This document shows positions 1-5,089 of a stretch of 5,089 bases of DNA, one piece after another. Positions within the stretch are counted from its first letter, which is position 1. Each line of letters begins with the position of its first letter. This stretch comes from Bacilli bacterium (lineage in GTDB: Bacteria > Bacillota_I > Bacilli_A > RF39 > UBA660), in assembly GCA_017461465.1 (NCBI GenBank), contig JAFTYN010000020.1:1-5089 (forward strand), in the 5' to 3' direction. A program made the translations under genes and the position numbers. The notes below the pieces were generated by a model. That model made no database searches and was not told the origin of the DNA. It saw only the letters and a list, made by a program, of their open reading frames with translations.

Positions 1-391
1 ACACTTTATATTTAGAGCTTAAAATAGAATATAGAAGCTCTTTAGTGGTAGTTTTACCAACAGAACCAGTTACCCCTATAATTGTTCCTTTATAGTCATT
101 TAAAATATATTTACAAATGTTTTTTAAAGCTTCTATACCATCATTTATTTTTATGATTCCAACATCCTTAGTAATTTCTTCATAATCATAAGTTGCTACA
201 AAAACAATACTTGCGTTTTTATTTATAGCATCCATTATATAATTATTTCCATCTAAATTCTTACCTTTGATTGGTATAAATACATCATTATCATTTAATA
301 TTCTAGTATCTATAACAATTTTTTTTATAGTTCTTTTTGTATCTTTTAAGATAATACCATTTGTTATTTCTGCAAGTTTATTTATATCCAT
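1..391 (-). CDS. murF: MurF, UDP-N-acetylmuramoyl-tripeptide--D-alanyl-D-alanine ligase, N-terminal part (partial)
   Basis: This cytoplasmic Mur ligase adds D-Ala-D-Ala to the UDP-MurNAc-tripeptide in ATP-dependent peptidoglycan precursor synthesis. Only the first 130 residues of an expected ~450 are present; the C-terminal part lies beyond the left edge. Translation from the ATG at 391-389 begins MDINKLAEITNGIIL. It continues with the MurF-type N-terminal substrate-binding domain, including VIDTR (about residues 26-30) and VFIPIKGKNLDGNNYIMDAI (about 37-56). It then reaches the ATP-binding P-loop GVTGSVGKTTTKE at about residues 106-118. The GSVGKTTTKE loop and the DTR...F.P.KG..DG pattern fit MurF better than MurC, MurD or MurE, but the central and C-terminal domains that would settle it are missing. 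The start is supported by AGGTGA four nt upstream. The gene begins 41 nt after the pflA stop, behind a terminator-like hairpin. No independent promoter is convincing, so read-through from pflBA is possible. Confidence 0.88.
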   Translation of the reverse strand, partial: MDINKLAEITNGIILKDTKRTIKKIVIDTRILNDNDVFIPIKGKNLDGNNYIMDAINKNASIVFVATYDYEEITKDVGIIKINDGIEALKNICKYILNDYKGTIIGVTGSVGKTTTKELLYSILSSKYKV

Positions 392-395
392 ATAA

Positions 396-401
396 TCACC
401 T
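396..401 (-). promoter_or_regulatory. Shine-Dalgarno sequence of murF
   Basis: AGGTGA on the minus strand lies 4 nt before the ATG at 391-389. It pairs with the 3' side of the anti-Shine-Dalgarno core (AGGAGGTGAT), so the short spacing is normal. It fixes the murF start and shows that murF translation need not be coupled to pflA. Confidence 0.8.
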
Positions 402-413
402 AATAATTATATG

Positions 414-445
414 AAAAAAAGAAGATTAATTATTAATCTTCTTTT
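414..445 (-). terminator. Intrinsic terminator of the pflBA unit, overlapping the pflA stop codon
   Basis: Read on the minus strand there is a 9-bp perfect stem, GAAGATTAA (441-433) against TTAATCTTC (429-421). The loop is three bases, TAA (432-430), and a run of seven T follows (420-414). Four A at 445-442 can pair with the first T's, extending the stem to 13 bp, as is common in intrinsic terminators. Only two stem pairs are G-C, so it may leak. The pflA stop codon (435-433) lies inside the 5' arm, so a ribosome finishing pflA would cover half of the hairpin. On the plus strand the hairpin is followed by only four T, so it looks oriented for minus-strand transcripts. Confidence 0.7.
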
Positions 446-1143
446 AATATTTTTTCTAATTCTTTTAATTTTTCTTGATCCATTGCCTTTGTACCTTTAA
501 GTATATAAGGAATATTAAGTTTTTCATATTTTGATTCGCCTAATTCATGATATGGAAGTAATTCTATTTTTTCAATATTTTTAATACCTTTTAAATATTC
601 TTTTAAACCTATAATATACTCTTTAGTATCATTAATACCTGGTACTATTACTTGTCTAATCCAAAGTGGTTTATTTAATTTTTGACACACTTCTAAAAAC
701 TTATTGAATTCCTCCATATTGTCTTCAAATCTAGTTATATGATTATATTCTTTTTCAGTATATGCTTTAACATCAAGTATCACTAAATCAGTATACTTAA
801 GTATTTCTTCATAATTACCTATGCCTACTCCAGATGTATCTAAAGCAGTATGTAAATTAATCATTTTACATTTCTTTAACATATCTATTAAAAATTCTGG
901 TTGTAAAAGAGGTTCTCCACCTGAGAATGTTACTCCTCCATCTTGGTAATAACTATGGTATTTATGAATTCTTTTTATTAATTCCTCACTTGTTATTTCA
1001 GTAGCATTAGCTCTAGTCCAAGTTTCTGGATTATGACAAAATAAACATCTTAACTTACATCCTTTTAAAAATACAACAAATCTTACTCCAGGACCATCTA
1101 CTAGTCCCATTGTTTCAATTGAATCAATATAACCTTTAATCAT
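433..1143 (-). CDS. pflA: Pyruvate formate-lyase activating enzyme (radical SAM)
   Basis: This cytoplasmic radical-SAM enzyme uses a [4Fe-4S] cluster and S-adenosylmethionine to abstract hydrogen from one glycine of PflB, switching that enzyme on under anaerobic conditions. The 236-residue product is close to the family size (246 in E. coli). The cluster motif CKLRCLFC places its cysteines at 29, 33 and 36, the same numbering as in E. coli PflA. Other family landmarks are DGPGVR (16-21), the SAM-contacting GGEP (75-78), LDTSG (101-105), DLVILDVK (119-126), WIRQVIVPG (161-169) and LLPYHELG (195-202). The ATG at 1143-1141 overlaps the pflB stop as TAATG, with a weak GGAA Shine-Dalgarno 7 nt upstream, so coupled translation is likely. 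There is no second ferredoxin-type cluster insertion, which argues against activators of glycerol dehydratase or other glycyl-radical enzymes. Its substrate is almost certainly the adjacent PflB. Confidence 0.97.
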   Translation of the reverse strand: MIKGYIDSIETMGLVDGPGVRFVVFLKGCKLRCLFCHNPETWTRANATEITSEELIKRIHKYHSYYQDGGVTFSGGEPLLQPEFLIDMLKKCKMINLHTALDTSGVGIGNYEEILKYTDLVILDVKAYTEKEYNHITRFEDNMEEFNKFLEVCQKLNKPLWIRQVIVPGINDTKEYIIGLKEYLKGIKNIEKIELLPYHELGESKYEKLNIPYILKGTKAMDQEKLKELEKILKED

Positions 1144-1154
1144 TAAATTGTTCC
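1141..1154 (-). promoter_or_regulatory. pflB-pflA translational coupling junction with weak Shine-Dalgarno
   Basis: The pflB stop TAA (1145-1143) and the pflA start ATG (1143-1141) share one base as TAATG. GGAA at 1154-1151 lies 7 nt before the ATG, inside the last pflB codons, and is the only Shine-Dalgarno-like match. It is much weaker than the pflB and murF sites. From this I infer that pflA translation relies on terminating ribosomes from pflB, which would make activator in smaller amounts than lyase. Confidence 0.7.
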
Positions 1155-3371
1155 ATGGAATGTTCTTGAAATTACTTCTAATTGTTGTTCTTTAGTTAAT
1201 CTATTAAATTTAACTGCATAACCAGATACTCTTATAGTTAAATTTGGATATTTATCAGGATTTTCCATAGCGTCTTCTAAAGTTTCTCTACTAAATACAT
1301 TAACATTTAAGTGGTGTGCTCCTTGATTAAAGTAACCATTTAAAATATTAACTAAATTATTAATTCTTTCATTTTCTTCATGCCCTAAAGCATCTGGAAT
1401 AATAGAGAATGTATTAGAAATACCATCTTCACATACATTAGTATATGGTATTTTTGCTACTGAGTTAAGTGATGCAAGTGCACCATTTTCATCTCTTCCA
1501 TGCATTGGATTAGCTCCTGGAGCGAAAGCTTCACCTGCTTTTCTACCATCAGGAGTTGCCCCTGTTTTCTTACCATAAACTACATTTGAAGTTATAGTTA
1601 AAATTGATAAAGTATGTTTAGCACCTTTATATAAAGGATATTTACTTAATTTTTTATAGAAACTTTCAGCAAGTTCTACACCAATTATATCTACTCTATC
1701 ATCGTCATTACCATATTTTGGATAATCTCCTTCAATTTCAAAATCTATAGCAATACCATTTTCATCACGAATTGGTTTTACTTTAGCATATTTAATAGCA
1801 GATAATGAATCTATTGCTACTGAAAAACCTGCTATACCAAATGCCATTAGTTTTTCTGGATCAGTATCATGAAGTGCAAGTTGTCCAGCTTCATAAGCAT
1901 ATTTATCATGCATGAAGTGAATTATATTCATAGCATCAACATAAGTTTTAGCAACTTTATCAAGCATTTTATCATATGCAGCCATAACTTTATTATAGTC
2001 TAGAACTTCATCTGTCATTTTTTCAAAGCCCTCTACTACTAAGTCACCTTTCTTTTCATCAATACCACCATTAATTGAATATAAAAGTGCTTTAGCAATA
2101 TTACAACGTGCTCCAAAGAATTGCATTTGTTTACCTACTGTCATAGCAGAAACGCAGCATGCAATAGCATAATCACTACCATGAATAGGTCTCATTAAAT
2201 CATCATTTTCATATTGAAGTGCATCTGTTTCAATAGACATCTTAGCACAATATTTTTTCCAATTTTCTGGAAGTTTGTCAGCCCATAAAACTGTCATATT
2301 TGGTTCTGGTGCTGATCCTAAATTAGTTAGAGTATGTAAATATCTAAAACATGTTTTTGTAACAAGTGATCTACTTTCATCAAGCATACCACCTAATGCT
2401 TCAGTTACCCAAGTTGGATCTCCTGCAAAAAGTTCATTATATTCAGGAGTTCTTAAATGTCTAGCTAATCTTAATTTAATAATAAATTGATCTATTATTT
2501 CTTGTGCTTCTGCTTCAGTTAAAATACCTTTTTCAATATCTTTTTCAATATAAATATCTAAGAAAGTAGAAGTTCTACCTAAACTCATAGCAGCACCATT
2601 ATTTTCTTTAATAGCTGCTAGATAACCAAAATAAGTCCATTGTACTGCTTCTTTTGCATTTGTAGCTGGGTTTGAAATATCAAAACCATAAGAATCAGCC
2701 ATTGCTTTAATATCCATTAAAGCTCTAATTTGCATACTTACTTCTTCTCTTAAACGAATTCTATATTCATCAATAGAACCTTGTTCTAATTTAATTAAAT
2801 CTTCTTTTTTCTTTTCTATTAAATAATCTACACCATAAAGTGCAATTCTTCTATAATCACCAATAATACGTCCACGACCATAAGCATCAGGAAGACCTGT
2901 TAATAGTCCTACGTGTCTAGCTCTTTTTATATCAGTAGTATAAGCATCAAAAACACCATCATTATGTGTTTTACGATATTTACTAAAGTTTTCTTCAATA
3001 ACACTACCTAATTTATATCCATAAGCTTCTAAAGAACTTTTAACCATTCTCATTCCACCAAATGGATTTACAATTCTTTTAAGTGGTGCATCAGTCTGAA
3101 GACCAACGATAACATCATCATCTTCACTTATATAACCTGGCTTATAATTATTGATACCTGAAACTACATCAGTTTCTACGCCAAGTACACCTTTTTCTAA
3201 TTCTTCTTTTAATAATTCTTCACATTTATTCCATAGTCTTTTAGTTTTTTCTGTCGGAGCATTTAAAAAACTATCATCACCTAAGTATTCTTTATAATTT
3301 TCTTTAATAAAGTCTTCTACATTAACTTCATTTTTCCAAGTTTGACCTTTAAAGTCTTGCCACTTTTCCAT
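1143..3371 (-). CDS. pflB: Pyruvate formate-lyase (formate C-acetyltransferase)
   Basis: This oxygen-sensitive cytoplasmic glycyl-radical enzyme converts pyruvate and CoA to acetyl-CoA and formate, feeding mixed-acid fermentation. The 742-residue product is complete (760 in E. coli). The tandem active-site cysteines are C405 and C406 in YAIACCVSAMTVGKQMQFFG. The glycyl-radical motif RVSGYAV near the C-terminus puts the radical on G717, the target of PflA. YGRGRIIGDYRR (164-175) carries the arginine equivalent to substrate-binding R176 of E. coli. W321, in the GDPTW segment, matches E. coli W333. The NQGAHHLNVNV segment lacks the short insertion of the E. coli enzyme, as in Bacillus-type PFLs. 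The start has a strong Shine-Dalgarno (GAAAGGTGG) 6 nt upstream and a promoter just before it. A 2-ketobutyrate-preferring TdcE-like activity cannot be excluded, but pflA next door and the absence of a threonine pathway favour PFL. Confidence 0.98.
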   Translation of the reverse strand: MEKWQDFKGQTWKNEVNVEDFIKENYKEYLGDDSFLNAPTEKTKRLWNKCEELLKEELEKGVLGVETDVVSGINNYKPGYISEDDDVIVGLQTDAPLKRIVNPFGGMRMVKSSLEAYGYKLGSVIEENFSKYRKTHNDGVFDAYTTDIKRARHVGLLTGLPDAYGRGRIIGDYRRIALYGVDYLIEKKKEDLIKLEQGSIDEYRIRLREEVSMQIRALMDIKAMADSYGFDISNPATNAKEAVQWTYFGYLAAIKENNGAAMSLGRTSTFLDIYIEKDIEKGILTEAEAQEIIDQFIIKLRLARHLRTPEYNELFAGDPTWVTEALGGMLDESRSLVTKTCFRYLHTLTNLGSAPEPNMTVLWADKLPENWKKYCAKMSIETDALQYENDDLMRPIHGSDYAIACCVSAMTVGKQMQFFGARCNIAKALLYSINGGIDEKKGDLVVEGFEKMTDEVLDYNKVMAAYDKMLDKVAKTYVDAMNIIHFMHDKYAYEAGQLALHDTDPEKLMAFGIAGFSVAIDSLSAIKYAKVKPIRDENGIAIDFEIEGDYPKYGNDDDRVDIIGVELAESFYKKLSKYPLYKGAKHTLSILTITSNVVYGKKTGATPDGRKAGEAFAPGANPMHGRDENGALASLNSVAKIPYTNVCEDGISNTFSIIPDALGHEENERINNLVNILNGYFNQGAHHLNVNVFSRETLEDAMENPDKYPNLTIRVSGYAVKFNRLTKEQQLEVISRTFHGTI

Positions 3372-3377
3372 ATTTTA

Positions 3378-3386
3378 CCACCTTTC
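3378..3386 (-). promoter_or_regulatory. Strong Shine-Dalgarno sequence of pflB
   Basis: GAAAGGTGG on the minus strand lies 6 nt before the ATG at 3371-3369. It is an extended, near-consensus match to the 16S rRNA tail, consistent with a highly translated fermentation enzyme, and it fixes the pflB start. Confidence 0.85.
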
Positions 3387-3398
3387 GAACATTGTATA

Positions 3399-3409
3399 AT
3401 TATATCATA
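3399..3409 (-). promoter_or_regulatory. Extended -10 promoter of pflBA
   Basis: The minus strand reads TATGATATAAT. This is a perfect TATAAT (3404-3399) preceded by a perfect TRTGn extension, the extended -10 form common in Gram-positive bacteria. The predicted transcript start is near 3392, giving a ~20-nt leader that just accommodates the Shine-Dalgarno at 3386-3378. The 17-nt-upstream position (about 3427-3422) reads CAAAAA, so there is no recognisable -35. The extended -10 may suffice, or an activator may help. No Rex, FNR or CcpA consensus site is visible beside it. Confidence 0.65.
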
Positions 3410-3431
3410 AATATTCCCTGTTTTTTGGATT

Positions 3432-3453
3432 TTATACGTACCTTTACATATAA
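3432..3453 (-). other. Imperfect inverted repeat, possible operator upstream of pflB
   Basis: TTATACGTA (3432-3440) and TACATATAA (3445-3453) form 9-bp arms matching at eight positions around a 4-bp spacer. The centre is about 50 bp upstream of the predicted pflB transcript start, a plausible position for an activator site. I do not recognise the sequence as the site of a known regulator. In sequence this AT-rich, a repeat of this quality can arise by chance, so it is only a candidate. The strand is nominal because the element is symmetrical. Confidence 0.25.
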
Positions 3454-3472
3454 TTTTTCTACATAGTGTCAA
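3445..3472 (-). promoter_or_regulatory. Candidate second, upstream pflB promoter (perfect -35, poor -10)
   Basis: A perfect TTGACA (3472-3467 on the minus strand) stands alone in the ligA-pflB gap. The hexamer after a 16-nt spacer is TATGTA (3450-3445), a poor -10. TATATG fits better but at a 14-nt spacing. If used, it would start near 3438 and give a ~65-nt leader. It overlaps one arm of the imperfect palindrome at 3432-3453. The -35 alone could be chance. Confidence 0.3.
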
Positions 3473-3490
3473 TTCTTCTTAGGAATATTA

Positions 3491-3518
3491 AAAGTTAAAA
3501 CTAAGTGGTTTTAACTTT
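3491..3518 (-). terminator. Hairpin at the ligA 3' end, probable weak terminator
   Basis: On the minus strand AAAGTTAAAAC (3518-3508) pairs perfectly with GTTTTAACTTT (3501-3491) across a six-base loop, CACTTA. The 5' arm is formed by the last ligA codons, and the TAG stop (3503-3501) runs from the loop into the 3' arm. Eleven perfect pairs are unlikely by chance. However, only two pairs are G-C and the tail is TAATATT rather than a clean T run, so it may be an inefficient terminator or an mRNA 3'-end stabiliser. Some read-through into pflB should be expected. Confidence 0.5.
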
Positions 3519-5089
3519 CTCTAAAAATTCATCTTCTTGCCAAATTGTTATGCCGAGTTCAAGAGCTTTATTATATTTACTACCAGGGTCTTTTCCTACT
3601 ACAACAACACTTGTTTTTTTACTAACACTTGAGCTTGTTTTTCCTCCCAATGATTCAATTAATTCACTAGCTTCATCACGAGTTATATTTTCAAGTGAAC
3701 CAGTAAGCACAAAAGTTTTACCTGCTATATCTTCATTAATATTTTCTACTTTAGTATAATGCGTATTCATACCAAGATCAATTAATTTGTTAAGCATATT
3801 TAGATTATCATCATCATTAAAATAATCATATACACTTTTCGCTATTATCTCTCCTACATCATTAATTTTTAATAAATCATCATATGATGCATTTTTTAAA
3901 TTTTCTAAATTCTTAAATTGTTTTGCTAAAACCTTAGCAGTCTTACTACCAACATGTCTAATTCCAAGTGCAAATAATAATTTTTCTAAACTATTTTCTT
4001 TACTCTTTTCTATTTCACTTATTAAAGAATTGATACTTTTTAAACCAAAACCTTCTAAGTTCATAAGTTCTTCTTTAAAATTATATAAATTATAAAAATC
4101 TGGTATTTCTTTTAAATACCCCATATTATAGAAGTCTTCAACTATTGCATCTCCAAAACCTTCTATATTCATTGCATCTCTAGATGCATAATGAATAAGC
4201 TGTTCTATTTTAATTTTATCGCATTTTTCATTAATGCAATAATAAGCCGAATCTATTTTCTTTAAATTACTACCACAAATAGGACAAGTATGAGGCATTA
4301 CAAAGATTGGTAAGTTTTCTTCTCTTCTTTCAAACTCTACTTCTTCTACTCTTGGTATTACATCACCAGCTTTTATAATAGATACAATATCACCTTCACG
4401 TATATCTTTTAATTTAATGTAATCTTCATTATGTAAAGTTGCTTTTGAAATAACACTTCCCATAAGTCTAACAGGTTCTAATATTGCATTAGGAGTAACC
4501 TGTCCTGTTCTACCTACAGTAAGTTTAATTTCTTTAAGCTTTGTTAAAACTTTCATAGCTGGAAACTTATATGCTGTTGCCCATTTAGGATATTTAACTG
4601 TATATCCTACTTTACTTTGATCATTTATATTATTTAATTTTATAACAATACCATCAATTTCATAAGGCAATGTATTTCTCTTTTCTGTCCAATCATTTAT
4701 AAATTCTAAAAGTTCATTTACATCATTTACTATTTTATTATTTGGACTAACGTTACATCCAAGTTCTTTCATAAACATTAAGGCTTCCATATGAGTATTT
4801 AAGCCATAATCAAGTGGATTAGGTAAATGATAAATAATGCAATCTAAGTTTCTAGATGCCGCTACTTTAGAATCTAGCTGTCTTACAGAGCCTGCAGCAG
4901 CATTTCTAGGATTAGCAAATTCTATTTCGCCATTTTCTTTTCTTTGCTTATTTAAATCATTAAATGATTTTTTACTCATATAGATTTCTCCACGAACTTC
5001 AATATCTATAGGTTTACTTAAAGTAAGTGGCACTGTCTTAATTGTTCTTACATTATGAGTGATATCTTCACCTGTTACACCATCACCAC
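3501..5089 (-). CDS. ligA: NAD+-dependent DNA ligase LigA, C-terminal part (5' end outside window)
   Basis: LigA seals nicks in double-stranded DNA during replication and repair, using NAD+ as adenylate donor. The reading frame is open to the right edge. The visible 528 residues begin GDGVTGEDITHNVRTI, matching a position ~136 residues into E. coli LigA, so the NAD+-binding domain and the catalytic lysine are outside. The adenylation domain retains EVRGE (fragment residues 30-34), ANPRNAAAGSVRQLD (58-72), YEIDGIVIK (142-150) and WATAYKFPA (169-177). An OB-fold (about 190-255, VGRTGQVTPNA) follows. Next comes a zinc finger with cysteines at 268, 271, 284 and 289 (C-x2-C-x12-C-x4-C, slightly shorter between the pairs than usual). 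Helix-hairpin-helix repeats occupy about 306-423. A C-terminal BRCT domain (about 451-528) contains GKTFVLTGSL and IWQEDEF. The inferred full length of ~664 residues is normal. In Bacillota ligA often follows pcrA, which would lie to the right. Nothing looks truncated or decayed. Confidence 0.97.
   Translation of the reverse strand, partial: GDGVTGEDITHNVRTIKTVPLTLSKPIDIEVRGEIYMSKKSFNDLNKQRKENGEIEFANPRNAAAGSVRQLDSKVAASRNLDCIIYHLPNPLDYGLNTHMEALMFMKELGCNVSPNNKIVNDVNELLEFINDWTEKRNTLPYEIDGIVIKLNNINDQSKVGYTVKYPKWATAYKFPAMKVLTKLKEIKLTVGRTGQVTPNAILEPVRLMGSVISKATLHNEDYIKLKDIREGDIVSIIKAGDVIPRVEEVEFERREENLPIFVMPHTCPICGSNLKKIDSAYYCINEKCDKIKIEQLIHYASRDAMNIEGFGDAIVEDFYNMGYLKEIPDFYNLYNFKEELMNLEGFGLKSINSLISEIEKSKENSLEKLLFALGIRHVGSKTAKVLAKQFKNLENLKNASYDDLLKINDVGEIIAKSVYDYFNDDDNLNMLNKLIDLGMNTHYTKVENINEDIAGKTFVLTGSLENITRDEASELIESLGGKTSSSVSKKTSVVVVGKDPGSKYNKALELGITIWQEDEFLEKVKTT

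Noticed and set aside
406..411. Perfect TATAAT on the minus strand just upstream of murF
   Set aside because: Transcription would start around 398-400, inside the murF Shine-Dalgarno sequence, and the -35 position is not consensus. TATAAT is common by chance in sequence this AT-rich.
2275..2490. Plus-strand open frame of 71 codons inside pflB
   Set aside because: It lies wholly antisense to a strongly conserved stretch of pflB around the WVTEALGG and EPNMTVLWADK segments. It has no recognisable domain, so it is a shadow of the real gene.
3435..3449. cre-like (CcpA) half match on the minus strand, starting ATGTAAAGG
   Set aside because: Only one half resembles the cre consensus. The central CG and the distal half mismatch at three conserved positions, so it does not support a CcpA site.
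3410..3489. 8-bp inverted repeat AATATTCC (3410-3417) / GGAATATT (3482-3489) in the ligA-pflB gap
   Set aside because: The arms are 64 nt apart, and an 8-bp AT-rich match is expected fairly often by chance in a region this size. There is no flanking extension.
3505..3759. Plus-strand open frame of 84 codons opposite the ligA 3' end
   Set aside because: It is antisense to the conserved BRCT domain of LigA. The product is a low-complexity hydrophobic/serine string expected from the reverse complement of that region.
5031..5033. GTG as a possible internal start of the ligase frame
   Set aside because: The frame stays open upstream to the window edge and encodes conserved LigA sequence (GDGVTGEDITHNVRTIKT). 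The GTG is therefore an internal valine and the gene is cut by the edge.

Overview
This window is an ordinary stretch of housekeeping and central-metabolism DNA from an AT-rich bacterium. By eye it is roughly 30% G+C or less. All recognisable genes lie on the minus strand, so transcription runs from high to low coordinates. The order in that direction is ligA (3' part, 5089 to 3501), pflB (3371 to 1143), pflA (1143 to 433) and murF (5' part, 391 to the left edge). The organism is most likely a low-GC Bacillota (Firmicutes)-type fermenter. The reasons are strong AGGTG-type Shine-Dalgarno sequences, the shorter Gram-positive-like form of pyruvate formate-lyase (a GAHHLNVNV segment without the insertion seen in E. 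coli), a four-cysteine NAD-dependent ligase and a MurF. Trp is encoded by TGG where I checked it and stops are TAA or TAG, so nothing suggests the Mollicutes TGA=Trp code. MurF also implies a peptidoglycan cell wall. I cannot name a genus.

The right third (3501-5089) is the C-terminal ~528 residues of the NAD+-dependent DNA ligase LigA. It is cut by the window edge just after the point where the catalytic lysine motif should lie. A perfect 11-bp inverted repeat overlaps its stop codon and probably helps define the ligA mRNA 3' end. The 129-nt gap that follows (3372-3500) holds the best promoter in the window, a consensus extended -10 (TATGATATAAT) placed to give a ~20-nt leader for pflB. It also holds an isolated perfect TTGACA and an imperfect operator-like palindrome.

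The centre (433-3371) is a complete pflB-pflA unit. PflB is the glycyl-radical enzyme converting pyruvate and CoA to acetyl-CoA and formate. PflA is the radical-SAM enzyme that installs the glycyl radical. The genes overlap by one base (TAATG), so they are very probably cotranscribed and translationally coupled. The unit ends in an intrinsic terminator whose 5' arm contains the pflA stop codon. The left end (1-391) is the N-terminal 130 residues of MurF, starting only 41 nt after pflA with its own Shine-Dalgarno sequence but no convincing promoter.

I found no CRISPR array, mobile element, RNA gene, toxin-antitoxin pair, defence system or unexplained ORF. I see no evidence for a previously undescribed system here. 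The observations worth a second look are small regulatory ones in the ligA-pflB gap and the pflA-murF junction.
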